Source: Streptomyces sp. S3(2020) (GTDB lineage Bacteria; Actinomycetota; Actinomycetes; Streptomycetales; Streptomycetaceae). From it: 64,000 bases of DNA. Location of the stretch: positions 1 to 64,000 of the forward strand of contig NZ_JABERD010000002.1 of the NCBI RefSeq assembly GCF_013044505.1. The letters run 5' to 3'. Below, one piece after another: positions 1-9,130 of this stretch. Position 1 is the stretch's first letter, and each line of letters starts with the position of its first letter. Under the pieces are notes generated by a model, which saw nothing but the letters and a program-made list of their open reading frames with translations, was not told the origin of the DNA and did no database searches. The position numbers and the translations under genes are program-made.

Positions 1-87
1 GGACGAACCCCAGCAGGCCGCCCCACCGGCGGGGCGGTGACCGCAGGGGCCACCGGTGCCGGTGGGGCGGCCTGCTGGGGTTCGTCC
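1..87. repeat. Perfect 30-bp inverted repeat at window start
   Basis: Bases 1-30 and 58-87 are exact reverse complements, with a 27-base loop. The repeat lies in the proline/alanine-rich C-terminal linker of the TerD-like gene. The left arm begins exactly at base 1, so the true arm may extend beyond the window. It may be a real hairpin or a fold-back artefact at a contig end. Confidence 0.85.
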
Positions 88-602
88 ACAGTGATCCCGA
101 AATCGGTGGCCAGCCCTTCCAGCCCACTGCTGTAGCCCTGGCCGACCGCACGGAACTTCCAGTTGCCCTGGCGGCGGTAGAACTCGCCGAGGACGAAAGC
201 GGTTTCGACACTGGCGCCGCTGCTGTCGAAGCGGGCGATCACAGCGCCCTGGGCGGCGTCCTTGACCTCGATGTAGAGGCCCGGCACCTGACCGAAGGAA
301 CCGCCGTCGCTGGAGGCGGCCAGGACCACGGTCTCGACGGCGGGCTCCACGCGCGCGAGGTCGACGAGAAGGGTGTCGACCACCCGCCCACCGGCGTTCT
401 GCTTGCCCTCGTGGCGGACCGCGCCGGAGGTGTGCGCCGGCTGGTTGTAGAAGACGAAGTCGCCGTCGGAACGGACCTTGCCGCCCACGAGGAGCAGAGC
501 CGAGGCGTCCGCGTCGGGTACGCCCGGTCCGGAGTTCCAGCCCAGTTCGACCCGCAGTGCCGTCGTCGGCACCGGAGCATTGGACCCCTTCGACATCGAC
601 AT
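1..602 (-). CDS. TerD-family calcium-binding/tellurium-resistance protein, C-terminus cut by window edge
   Basis: About 200 residues are visible. They open with [20 protein letters not shown] and carry the TerD-domain signatures [21 protein letters not shown] and [20 protein letters not shown], ending the domain near [11 protein letters not shown]. TerD-domain proteins are cytoplasmic, bind calcium through acidic residues, and occur in tellurite/stress-response gene sets. A second ATG lies two codons inside (596). After the domain comes a Pro/Ala-rich linker that coincides with the inverted repeat at 1-87; Streptomyces relatives often have such a linker before a second domain. The gene reads leftward and its stop lies outside the window. 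Confidence 0.85.
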   Translation of the reverse strand, partial: MSMSKGSNAPVPTTALRVELGWNSGPGVPDADASALLLVGGKVRSDGDFVFYNQPAHTSGAVRHEGKQNAGGRVVDTLLVDLARVEPAVETVVLAASSDGGSFGQVPGLYIEVKDAAQGAVIARFDSSGASVETAFVLGEFYRRQGNWKFRAVGQGYSSGLEGLATDFGITVDEPQQAAPPAPVAPAVTAPPVGRPAGVR

Positions 603-892
603 GTCCGCCCCCATCACGTGTCACCGCGCCAGGCATGTCCCGGCAGCCCATTGATTCCCTACAGGGCAAACCTATTCCCCGCGACGGCGAACTCCCATCC
701 GGTGCGCAGAGAGATCGCCCGTCAACCCTCGGTAACCCGCCCGGAACTCGGCCTTTACAGGATCTCAACCCCTGCCGCTGCCCCTTTTTCCCACCTTCGC
801 TCGCATTGGGGATCCGAGGCCACTGCCGACACGGAAATCAACCCTCTTATCGGTCTCCCCAACCAGCACATCGTGGGCTTAACTTATGTGCC

Positions 893-1330
893 ATGACCTC
901 CCCCCGCTCCACTTATGGCGGCGGCTACTACTCCGCCTCCTTCCCGGACACTCCGATCTACGACTCGCTCGTGGCCGAGCGGGGTACTCCGCAGATCGCC
1001 CCGATCCGGGTCCCTGCCGAGTACGCCATGCCGAGCAGCAGCAACCTGCCCGCGCTGCCGTCGGCACTCCCCGCCCTCCCGGCGGGTCCCTCCCAGTCCT
1101 CCTACGGCTACCCGCAGGCGCAGCAGCCCGCTCCCCTGCAACAGGCGCCCGCCGCGTACATCCCGCAGCAGGCCGGCGCCCCGCGCGGCTATCCCGGTCC
1201 GCAGATGCAGCAGCCCCGTCCGGCGGCGCCGCAGGGCATGGGCTACGAGGCGATGCGCCCCGCGGCTCCCCGCCCCGCTCCGGCTCCGTACCAGGACCCG
1301 TACAACAACCAGCAGTACCGCGGCTACTGA
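893..1330 (+). CDS. Small Pro/Gln/Tyr-rich conserved streptomycete protein (DUF6643-like)
   Basis: A 145-residue protein starting MTSPRSTYGGGYYSASFPD and ending in a low-complexity tail rich in Pro, Gln, Ala and Tyr (for example PYNNQQYRGY). There are no membrane segments, signal peptide or catalytic motif. I recall similar proteins in streptomycetes under the name DUF6643, but this is from memory and the function is unknown. The start lacks an obvious Shine-Dalgarno sequence. The 290 bases upstream separate it from the divergent TerD-like gene and probably hold both promoters; I see no clear operator there. Confidence 0.7.
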   Translation: MTSPRSTYGGGYYSASFPDTPIYDSLVAERGTPQIAPIRVPAEYAMPSSSNLPALPSALPALPAGPSQSSYGYPQAQQPAPLQQAPAAYIPQQAGAPRGYPGPQMQQPRPAAPQGMGYEAMRPAAPRPAPAPYQDPYNNQQYRGY

Positions 1331-1372
1331 GCCGCTCCATGGACCTTCCGTGCCTGATGGCACGATGGGTTC

Positions 1373-2203
1373 ATGGGTGATGCGCGGCTCGAGTCGATTC
1401 ATGTCCATCCGGTCAAGGCGTTCCGGGCCCTCGCGCCCGGGGAGGCCGACGTGGAGCCCTGGGGGCTGGCCGGGGACAGGCGCTGGGCGCTGATCGACGA
1501 CGGGGGAAAGGTCGTCTCCCAACGCCGGGAGCCGCGGGTCGCGCTTGCCGCCGCCGAGCTGCTGCCCGGTGGCGGTGTCCGGCTGTCCGCGCCCGGCATG
1601 GAGCCACTGGAGGTCCCCGTGCCGCGCCCGGTCGGCACCGTGCCGGTGGCGATCTTCCGGGACAAGGTGGAGGCGGTGCCGGCCGAGGGCTCGGCGGCGC
1701 ACGCCTGGTGCAGTGCCTATCTCGGCGCGGACGTCCGTCTGGTGCACATGGACGATCCCGCCACGCGCCGGCTGGTCGACCCTGAGTACGCGTTCGAGGG
1801 GGAGACCGTCTCCTTCGCCGACGGCTTTCCTCTGCTGCTCACCACTACGGCCTCGCTCGATGCCCTCAATGCCCTGATCGCGCGGGGTGATCACGCCGAC
1901 GAGGGCCCGCTGCCCATGGACCGGTTCCGGCCCAACGTGGTCGTGTCGGGCACCGACGCCTGGGCCGAGGACGACTGGTCGCGGCTCGCGATCGGTGAGG
2001 TCCTCTTCCGGGCCGCCAAGACCTGTGGACGCTGTGTCGTGACCACCACCGACCAGTCCACCGCCGCCCGCGGCAGGGAACCTCTGCACACCCTGGGACA
2101 CCACCGGCGCCTGGGCGGAAAACTGGTCTTCGGGCAGAACCTGGTGGCCCGGTCCCGTGGCACCATCCGCGTCGGCGACCCCGTCACGATCCTCGATCGG
2201 TAG
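1373..2203 (+). CDS. MOSC domain protein with N-terminal beta-barrel domain
   Basis: The 276-residue protein starts MGDARLESIHVHPVKAFRAL, the usual opening of the MOSC_N beta-barrel (about residues 1-115). The MOSC domain follows, with MDRFRPNVVVSG, the cysteine-containing segment AAKTCGRCVVTTTDQ and a terminal GTIRVGDPV. MOSC proteins resemble the C-terminal domain of the Mo-cofactor sulfurase and the mARC/YcbX proteins and are thought to handle molybdenum cofactor or sulfur. The conserved cysteine is present. Length is normal. The gene stands alone, 42 bases after the preceding stop. Confidence 0.88.
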   Translation: MGDARLESIHVHPVKAFRALAPGEADVEPWGLAGDRRWALIDDGGKVVSQRREPRVALAAAELLPGGGVRLSAPGMEPLEVPVPRPVGTVPVAIFRDKVEAVPAEGSAAHAWCSAYLGADVRLVHMDDPATRRLVDPEYAFEGETVSFADGFPLLLTTTASLDALNALIARGDHADEGPLPMDRFRPNVVVSGTDAWAEDDWSRLAIGEVLFRAAKTCGRCVVTTTDQSTAARGREPLHTLGHHRRLGGKLVFGQNLVARSRGTIRVGDPVTILDR

Positions 2204-2372
2204 AGACCCGCTCGACGCCTGATGTGCGGGAACCCACCGTGGGGGACCGCGCGTTGATAATCGTGAGAAGTTCATGAGAGGTCCGGTTGGTGATTTCGCT
2301 CTCTCTTTGACCGGGCCTGCACGTGAACATCTCCGCCAGGGGTTATCACGGAGCGGGAAGGGGGTGCGGACG

Positions 2373-2978
2373 GTGCGAGCGATCAGCGGAATCTGGCGCT
2401 GGCGGCACAATCCGCTGCGCCGTGCGACCGATCTGGCCGAGGCCTGGGTCGCACTCGCGGCCGTGGTGCTGATCCTGGTCGTCACGCCGGTGGCCGGCGT
2501 CGTCGTCGGCGGCCTCGCCCAGGACTCCCTCCAGGAATCGGTCCGCAATCAGCGCGTCGCCCGTCATCTGGTGACGGCCACGGTGGCCCGCAAGCTGGAC
2601 CGGTCCCCGCTGGACGTCGATCCCGAGACCTCCACCGGCCGTGAGACACGCACCCGTGTCCTCGCCGACTGGACCGCGCCGGATGGCACCGCACAGCACG
2701 GCCCGGTGCTGGCGAACCTCAAGGACCCGCATCAGGGCGACCACTTCGCGATATGGACGGACGCGCAGGGCCACATAGTGGCCCGGCCGCTGGACTCCGC
2801 GACCGCCACGACGCATGCCGTGCTCGCCGGGTTCGGCGCGGCCCTGCTCGGCATCGGACTGGTCGAGAGCGCCCGCCGGTTGATCGTCTGGCGCATGGTC
2901 CGTCGCCGGTACGCCCGTTGGGACCAGGCCTGGGACCGGGCGGGCCCGGACTGGGGCAGGACCGGCACCGGCAGCTGA
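2373..2978 (+). CDS. Rv1733c-like two-pass membrane protein
   Basis: The protein opens RAISGIWRWRHNPLRRATDL, a signature of the actinobacterial Rv1733c-like membrane proteins. One hydrophobic helix follows (VALAAVVLILVVTPVAGVVV), then an extracytoplasmic region of about 95 residues and a second helix near AVLAGFGAALLGIGLV. The tail is basic. I chose the GTG at 2373 because family members begin at this motif and a GGAAGGGG stretch lies upstream. An in-frame ATG at 2274 and a GTG at 2364 are alternatives. Function unknown. Confidence 0.72.
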   Translation: MRAISGIWRWRHNPLRRATDLAEAWVALAAVVLILVVTPVAGVVVGGLAQDSLQESVRNQRVARHLVTATVARKLDRSPLDVDPETSTGRETRTRVLADWTAPDGTAQHGPVLANLKDPHQGDHFAIWTDAQGHIVARPLDSATATTHAVLAGFGAALLGIGLVESARRLIVWRMVRRRYARWDQAWDRAGPDWGRTGTGS

Positions 2979-3168
2979 CAGCCTTCCGGCTCTGGTCAAC
3001 CCACCGCCCGCACGCACGCTACGGTGGACCGGCCGAACTTCTTCGGCAGCACGAACCCGCGAGCGAGCGAGCCCCAGGGACGTGCCGGTGTCGGGCAGTT
3101 GACGTCGGTGCGGCTGTCCCCACGGCCCGCGAGCCATGAGTACCGCACAGTGGGGGCACGGCAACACC

Positions 3169-5607
3169 ATGGCACAGGGCACGGTCCAGGTGACGCACAC
3201 CGGCACCTCGCGGTGGCGGCGCCGCACGGGTGAGTACGCATCGCTCGCCGCCGCCCTGGAGGCCGCGGCCGACGGCGACGTCCTCACGGTCGCCCCCGGC
3301 ACCTACCGGGAGAACCTCGTCGTGCAGCGGGCGGTGACCCTGCGCGGGCCCGAGGGCTCCCCCGGCTCGGTGCGCATCGCGCCCGCCGACGGGGTGCCGC
3401 TGACCGTGCGCGCCTCGGCGGTGGTCCAGGACCTGCATGTGGAGGGCCAGGACGCGGCCGCGCCGGCGCTGCTCGTGGAGGAGGGCACACCGGAGCTGAC
3501 GGACATCCGGATCGTCACCCGGTCCGCGGCCGGCATCGAGGTGCGCGGCGGCGCCCGGCCGACGGTGCGGCGCTGCACCGTCGACAATCCGGCCGGGATC
3601 GGTGTCGCCGTACTCGACGGCGGGGGCGGTGTGTTCGAGGAGTGCGAGGTCGTGGCGGCCGGTCAGGCCGGCGTCGCGGTCCGCGGCGGGGGCCATCCGC
3701 GTCTCGAACGCTGCCGGGTGCATCACGCCTCGGGTGTGGGCCTGTCGGTGACCGGCGAGAACTCCGCGCTGGAAGCGGTGGGCTGCGAGGTCTACGAGGT
3801 GCGTGGCAGCGGCGTCCAGATCACCAACAAGGCCACCGCGCACCTGACCGACTGCGATGTGCACCGCACCACCGGCGACGGCGTCACCCTGGACACGGAC
3901 GCCGTGCTGACCCTGGCCGACTGCCGTATCCACGACATCCCCGAGAACGCGGTGGACCTCAGGTCGCGTTCCGTCCTCACCCTCACCCGCACTACGGTGC
4001 GCCAGTTCGGGCGCAACGGCCTGTCGGTGTGGGATCCGGGCACCCGCGTGGACGCCAACCAGTGCGAGATCTTCGACAGCACCGGCGACTACCCCGCGGT
4101 GTGGGTGAGCGACGGGGCGACCGCGGTGCTGGACTCGTGCCGGGTGCACGACGTACCGGACGCCCTGTTCGTCCTGGACCGCGGCTCCCGCGCGGACGTC
4201 GTCGACAGCGACCTCTCCCAGGTACGCAACACGGCCGTGTCGGTGAGCGACGGCGCCACCGCGCAGCTCGACGACTGCCGTATCCGGGACGCGGCGACCG
4301 GCGCCTGGTTCCGGGACCACGGCAGTGGCGGCACCCTCAACAACTGCACGGTGGACGGCACCCAGACCGGCGTGATCGTCACCAAGGGCGCCGACCCGAC
4401 GATCGAGCGGTGCACGGTGGACTCCCCCGCCGAGGCCGGCTTCTACGTGTCGGCGGGCGGCCGGGGCAGCTTCCTGAACTGCCGGGTCACCGGCAGCGGC
4501 GGCTACGGCTTCCATGTGATCGACGGCTCCCGTACGACGCTCAGGAAGTGCCGTACGGAGCGGTGTGCCCGGGGCGGGTACGAGTTCGCGGACGCCGGCC
4601 CGGACACGGGATCCGGCGTCGGTCCGGTCGTCGAGGACTGCACGAGCGACGAGAGCGCGGGGCTCCGCCCGCCGGCCGCCCCGGAGCCCGCCGTGCAGAC
4701 GGCGAGCCAGGCCCCCGGTCTGCTCGGCGTCATCCCCGGGCAGCGCACCACCGAGCCGGAGCAGCCTGCCGCCCCCGCCGAGCCCGACCAGCCCTCGCGC
4801 ACCTCCAAGGCCGTCATGGGTGAACTCGACGCGCTGGTGGGCCTGGACAGCGTCAAGCGCGAGGTGCGGGCCCTCACCGACATGATCGAGGTCGGCCGGC
4901 GCCGCCAGCAGGCCGGCCTCAAGGCGGCCTCGGTCAAACGCCACCTGGTCTTCACCGGCTCCCCCGGGACCGGCAAGACGACGGTCGCCCGCCTGTACGG
5001 CGAGATCCTCGCCTCCCTCGGTGTCCTGGAGAAGGGACATCTCGTCGAGGTGTCCCGCGTCGACCTGGTCGGTGAGCACATCGGTTCCACCGCGATCCGT
5101 ACCCAGGAGGCCTTCGACAAGGCGCGCGGCGGGGTGCTGTTCATCGACGAGGCGTACGCGCTCTCCCCCGAGGACTCCGGCCGCGACTTCGGCAAGGAGG
5201 CCATCGACACCCTGGTGAAGCTCATGGAGGACCACCGGGACGCGGTCGTGGTGATCGTCGCGGGCTACACGGCCGAGATGGAGCGGTTCCTGTCGGTCAA
5301 CCCCGGTGTGGCGTCCCGCTTCTCACGGACCATCACCTTCGGCGACTACGCCCCCGACGAGCTGCTGCGGATCGTGGAGCAGCAGGCCGACGAGCACGAG
5401 TACCGACTGGCGTCGGGGGCCCCGGAGGGCCTCCTCACGTACTTCACGGCGATCCCCAAGGGCCCCGCCTTCGGTAACGGCCGTACCGCCCGCCAGACCT
5501 TCGAGGCCATGGTCGAGCGGCACGCGAGCCGCGTCGCCCAGGTCGCGGAGCCCAGCACGGACGATCTGACGCTGCTGTACGCGGAGGATCTGCCGGAGAT
5601 TCCCTGA
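3169..5607 (+). CDS. Right-handed beta-helix repeat protein fused to a CbxX/CfxQ-type AAA+ ATPase
   Basis: About 812 residues. The N-terminal ~490 residues are a long parallel beta-helix built of ~23-residue coils (CRIHDIPENAVDL, CRVHDVPDALFVL and similar), as in NosD/pectate-lyase-like domains. After a Pro/Ala-rich linker comes an AAA+ module: the helical lead-in LVGLDSVKREV, Walker A GSPGTGKT (about 597-604), Walker B LFIDEAYAL (D660, E661), and an arginine-bearing region SRFSRTITF. The AAA part resembles SpoVK/CbxX and the EccA ATPases of type VII secretion. There is no signal peptide, so the helix is probably cytosolic. The ATG at 3169 fits the family opening MAQGTVQVTHTG; an in-frame ATG lies at 3136. 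Substrate unknown. Confidence 0.85.
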   Translation: MAQGTVQVTHTGTSRWRRRTGEYASLAAALEAAADGDVLTVAPGTYRENLVVQRAVTLRGPEGSPGSVRIAPADGVPLTVRASAVVQDLHVEGQDAAAPALLVEEGTPELTDIRIVTRSAAGIEVRGGARPTVRRCTVDNPAGIGVAVLDGGGGVFEECEVVAAGQAGVAVRGGGHPRLERCRVHHASGVGLSVTGENSALEAVGCEVYEVRGSGVQITNKATAHLTDCDVHRTTGDGVTLDTDAVLTLADCRIHDIPENAVDLRSRSVLTLTRTTVRQFGRNGLSVWDPGTRVDANQCEIFDSTGDYPAVWVSDGATAVLDSCRVHDVPDALFVLDRGSRADVVDSDLSQVRNTAVSVSDGATAQLDDCRIRDAATGAWFRDHGSGGTLNNCTVDGTQTGVIVTKGADPTIERCTVDSPAEAGFYVSAGGRGSFLNCRVTGSGGYGFHVIDGSRTTLRKCRTERCARGGYEFADAGPDTGSGVGPVVEDCTSDESAGLRPPAAPEPAVQTASQAPGLLGVIPGQRTTEPEQPAAPAEPDQPSRTSKAVMGELDALVGLDSVKREVRALTDMIEVGRRRQQAGLKAASVKRHLVFTGSPGTGKTTVARLYGEILASLGVLEKGHLVEVSRVDLVGEHIGSTAIRTQEAFDKARGGVLFIDEAYALSPEDSGRDFGKEAIDTLVKLMEDHRDAVVVIVAGYTAEMERFLSVNPGVASRFSRTITFGDYAPDELLRIVEQQADEHEYRLASGAPEGLLTYFTAIPKGPAFGNGRTARQTFEAMVERHASRVAQVAEPSTDDLTLLYAEDLPEIP

Positions 5608-5611
5608 CCTG

Positions 5612-5635
5612 AGCACCAGAGCACCAGAGCACCAG
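5612..5635. repeat. Three tandem copies of AGCACCAG
   Basis: An 8-base unit repeats exactly three times in the 33-base gap between the convergent stop codons of the beta-helix/AAA gene and the membrane hydrolase gene. A partial fourth copy (agcgg) follows. It has no hairpin symmetry, so it is not an obvious terminator. Confidence 0.8.
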
Positions 5636-5640
5636 AGCGG

Positions 5641-7956
5641 CTACCGCTGCGCCGGTACGTCCGGTCGCAGCCGGGCCAGCAGCCTGGCCCGCTCCTCGGC
5701 GAAGGCCGGGTCGGCCTGGTAGTCGGAGTGGCCCAGGATCGGTGTGGGCAGCGGGTGTTGCTCGGTACGGCCGTAGGCCAGCGGGTCCTTCAGGGGTTCG
5801 TGGTCGACCTCGGGGCCGCATTCGCCGGAGAGCCGGACCGGGCCGCCGATGGGGTCGGTGGGCCGGTACAGATTGCGCCAGCAGGCGACGTCGTGGTGCA
5901 GGGCGCTGAGCGCGGCCGGGCCGAAGTGGGCCGGGAACCAGCGGCCGTAGAGCCGCTCCAGCGGTGAGCCGTACGTCAGCAGCGCGACCCGCCTGCGGTC
6001 GGCCGGCGTCAGCTGCCAGGCCGCCGCGGCCGCGAGGACGCTGCCCTGGGAGTGTCCGGAGATCACCAGGCGACCGCCGGTGGCGCGTGTCCAGGTGGCC
6101 ATCCGCCAGGTCAGGTCGGGGACCGCCCGCTCGGCGTAGCACGGCGGTGAGAAGGGATGGGCGGCGCGCGGCCAGAACGTGCCGACGTCCCACAGGATGC
6201 CGATGGTGCGGCGCGCGGAGGGGTCCTTGTAGGCGCGCCGGCCCCAGGTGACGAACAGTATGAAGCCGAACCCGATCAGCCAGGAGCCGAGTGCCTGAGC
6301 GGTCTCGGCGGCGCCCTGGACGAAGGCGTACGACCCGTCCACCGCCGCGCCCGGTGTCTTCCCGGTGGCGAGGGCGCCCACCAGGGCGCCGGCGCCCAGG
6401 AGCAGGGTCGTGGCGGAGGTGACGGCGACGATCAGCGGGGCCCGGTCGGTGAGCGTGGCCAGCGCGCGGGCGTTGGCGATACGCCGGGTGCGGGCCCGGT
6501 CCTTGGGCTTGTCCGGGTAGTCGGTGTCCACGGCGGCCAGTTCGGTGCGGCGCAGCTGCCAGGTGCGCCGTCCCAGCCAGCCGCACAGCACCAGCAGGAC
6601 GACGATCAGCGGCGGGATCACGGACGCCTGCCAGGTCAGCAGGACCGGCGGGCCGGTCAGGGTGGTTCCGGTGCCGTCGAGCCAGTCGGCCACCCGCTGG
6701 GACACACCGCCGGACATCACCCCGCCCAGGGCGCAGGCCAGCATCGCGACGGCGGGCCCGCCCAGGCCGCGCATGGCGGCGCGCGGGTCGGGGCGGGTGC
6801 GGTGCAGGGTATGGGCCACGACAGCCATGACGATCACGATCAGTCCCTGGACCAGGGCGATTCCGCCGAAGGTGGCGTCGCCCGGCAGCCGTCCCTGCGA
6901 CGCCCATCCCGGGCGCTCCCAGCCGGCGTACAGCATGGTCAGGGCGAGCAGGCCGAGCGCGGCGAGCGGCAGACGTCGTACGAGATGCTCGTCGAGCTCC
7001 CGGTCGAGGCGGTTCTCGCTGCGGCCGCGGCGGCAGACCACCCAGACGACCATGACCGCGCCGCCGGCCAGCGACACCATCAGGAGCCGGCCCAGCCCGT
7101 CGAGCAGGGCGGGTCCGTCGGGGCGGCGGTCGAAGCGGGCCGCCGCGGAGCCGACGGCCGCGGCGACCGTGAGCAGGGCCGCGGCGGTGTGGGCGGCGCG
7201 CAGCCGGGCCACCAGCCGGCGGCCGTACCAGAAGCCGGGGCGGCCGAGGGCGGTACGGACCGTGTCCTCGTCGGGCTCGGACGGGCGGGACATCGGCGCC
7301 TGCGACTCGTAGGCGTTCCAGGTGCGGTGGGACAGGTACCACAGCAGGCAGGTGAGCACGGCGGGGAGCAGCGCGGCGAGGGCGAGCCTGCGCCCGGGGC
7401 GGCTCCACCAGCCGCCGTCGGAGACGGTCGGCGACAGGAAGCCCAGCCAGGAGTGCCGGTCGGCGCACGCGCGCGCGCCCGCGCACTGCCATGCCGTCAG
7501 ATCGAGGGCCACCTCGCAGACGGCCGCGACCAGCAGCACGGTCAGGGACAGGCCCGCGAGTCGCACCAGCAGCCCGTAGAGACGGACCGCGCGGGTGCGG
7601 CCGCGTGCGGCGGGGCGCATCCAGTGCGAGAGGTTGACCACCATGAACGGGAGCAGCAGCAGCCACAGGGCGCGCGAGGCGTTGCCGGAGGTGAGGTTGC
7701 ACCAGACGTACGCCTCGGGCACCGGCTCACGCCGGGCGCTGTCCGGTCCGGTGTCAGCCCCGGCGTCGGTCCCGGCGTCGGTCCCGGCGTCCTCGGCGCG
7801 CCGGAACACGGCCGCCGTGTCGTCGCCGGTGATCCGCACGGTGCGCGGATCGTCGAGCATCTTCTCGGGCGTCGTACCGCCCACCCCGTGGACCAGCAGC
7901 TCCAGCGCGGAGCCCTCCGGGCCGCCCGTCGAGGCACGTTTCTGCAGATGTTCCAC
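5641..7956 (-). CDS. Polytopic membrane protein with split alpha/beta-hydrolase (lipase-like) signature
   Basis: A 771-residue protein. The N-terminal cytosolic stretch has LELLVHGVGGTTP, the first strand and oxyanion motif of an alpha/beta hydrolase. Many hydrophobic helices then occupy about residues 95-570. The C-terminus restores the hydrolase with LVISGHSQGSV (nucleophile Ser about 636), YRPTDPIGG (Asp about 701) and PILGHSDY (His about 743), a plausible catalytic triad. The fold therefore appears split by a membrane domain of several hundred residues. The substrate cannot be read from the sequence. The start is a GTG with GGGGGAAGAG upstream. Streptomycete relatives are usually annotated only as integral membrane proteins. 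Confidence 0.75.
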   Translation of the reverse strand: MEHLQKRASTGGPEGSALELLVHGVGGTTPEKMLDDPRTVRITGDDTAAVFRRAEDAGTDAGTDAGADTGPDSARREPVPEAYVWCNLTSGNASRALWLLLLPFMVVNLSHWMRPAARGRTRAVRLYGLLVRLAGLSLTVLLVAAVCEVALDLTAWQCAGARACADRHSWLGFLSPTVSDGGWWSRPGRRLALAALLPAVLTCLLWYLSHRTWNAYESQAPMSRPSEPDEDTVRTALGRPGFWYGRRLVARLRAAHTAAALLTVAAAVGSAAARFDRRPDGPALLDGLGRLLMVSLAGGAVMVVWVVCRRGRSENRLDRELDEHLVRRLPLAALGLLALTMLYAGWERPGWASQGRLPGDATFGGIALVQGLIVIVMAVVAHTLHRTRPDPRAAMRGLGGPAVAMLACALGGVMSGGVSQRVADWLDGTGTTLTGPPVLLTWQASVIPPLIVVLLVLCGWLGRRTWQLRRTELAAVDTDYPDKPKDRARTRRIANARALATLTDRAPLIVAVTSATTLLLGAGALVGALATGKTPGAAVDGSYAFVQGAAETAQALGSWLIGFGFILFVTWGRRAYKDPSARRTIGILWDVGTFWPRAAHPFSPPCYAERAVPDLTWRMATWTRATGGRLVISGHSQGSVLAAAAAWQLTPADRRRVALLTYGSPLERLYGRWFPAHFGPAALSALHHDVACWRNLYRPTDPIGGPVRLSGECGPEVDHEPLKDPLAYGRTEQHPLPTPILGHSDYQADPAFAEERARLLARLRPDVPAQR

Positions 7957-8247
7957 TGTTTCGCTCTTCCCCCGTGACGTGCCGCCCGCTTTGTCGGTGC
8001 GGGCTCAAGGATCTCCGCTGGGACTGCGCCGTACACCTCTCGTCACGGAATCTCCCCGTTCCGTGTGACGGTCGGGGCGCAGGACAAGGCCGAAGTGACA
8101 TGCGCGCGTCGTGACGGTCGGTGGCGCGACCGGTACCGTGCCGTGCGAGGATGGGTCGTCCACGCAGCGGGAACGGGGAGAACGTCCTCGTCGGAGCAGG
8201 TGCGCGGGGCGTGTCGGACGGGTTGAGGCGAAAGGACCGGAGCGTAC

Positions 8248-9078
8248 GTGAGCGAGAATCAGAACCTCCTCGCGGAGCAGCGGCGCGCCCTCATCCTGGA
8301 CGAGGTCCGGCGCCGCGGCGGCGTCCGGGTCAACGAGCTGACCCGCAAGCTCGGCGTGTCGGACATGACCGTGCGTCGCGATCTCGACGCGCTGGCCCGC
8401 CAGGGCGTTCTGGAGAAGGTGCACGGCGGCGCGGTCCCGGTGGTCGAGGCGAGCACCCACGAGCCGGGTTTCGAGGCCAAGTCGGGTCTTGAGCTGACGG
8501 CCAAGGAGGACATCGCGCGAGCGGCGGCCGAGCTGGTCGCCCCGGGTTCGGCGATCGCCCTGTCGGGCGGTACGACGACGTACGCGCTCGCCCATCATCT
8601 GCTCGACGTGCCGGACCTCACGGTCGTCACCAACTCGGTGCGGGTGGCCGATGTCTTCCACGCGGCGCAGCGCACCACGGGCCCCCGCCAGGGTGCGGCC
8701 ACGGTCGTGCTGACCGGCGGTGTGCGCACGCCGTCGGACTCGCTGGTGGGCCCGGTGGCCGACCAGGCGATCGCGGCGCTCCACTTCGACGTGCTGTTCC
8801 TCGGGGTCCACGGGATATCGGTCGAGGCCGGTCTGTCCACGCCGAACCTCGCGGAGGCGGAGACCAACCGCCGTCTGGTGCAGTCGGCGCGACGGGTCGT
8901 GGTGGTCGCCGACCACACCAAGTGGGGCACGGTGGGCCTGAGTTCGTTCGCGGCACTGGAGCAGGTGGACACGCTGGTGACGGACGCGGGGCTGCCGGCG
9001 CAGGCGCGCGAGGAGGTCGCCGAGCATCTGCGGCGGCTGGTGGTGGCCGGTGAGCCCGGTGAGGGTACAGACAGCTGA
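8248..9078 (+). CDS. DeoR/GlpR-family transcriptional regulator
   Basis: 276 residues beginning with GTG. An N-terminal DeoR helix-turn-helix (VNELTRKLGVSDMTVRRDLD) is followed by the sugar-phosphate sensor domain with GGTTTYALAHHL, VVTNSVRVAD, VLTGGVRTPS and the terminal VVVADHTKWG. DeoR proteins usually repress sugar-catabolic operons and respond to phosphorylated sugars. No sugar gene lies next to it here: it diverges from the membrane hydrolase, and a 52-base gap separates it from the SRPBCC gene. Its target is therefore unclear. Confidence 0.88.
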   Translation: MSENQNLLAEQRRALILDEVRRRGGVRVNELTRKLGVSDMTVRRDLDALARQGVLEKVHGGAVPVVEASTHEPGFEAKSGLELTAKEDIARAAAELVAPGSAIALSGGTTTYALAHHLLDVPDLTVVTNSVRVADVFHAAQRTTGPRQGAATVVLTGGVRTPSDSLVGPVADQAIAALHFDVLFLGVHGISVEAGLSTPNLAEAETNRRLVQSARRVVVVADHTKWGTVGLSSFAALEQVDTLVTDAGLPAQAREEVAEHLRRLVVAGEPGEGTDS

Positions 9079-9130
9079 CTGGGCGTCAGTTAGGGTGTCA
9101 CACCTCTGCCGTCGCCTGGGGAGTGTGACC

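Noticed and set aside
6157..7977. Long plus-strand frame opposite the membrane hydrolase
   Set aside because: The translation is repetitive Gly/Gln/Ala-rich sequence without motifs, while the minus strand has helices and a GHSQGS elbow.
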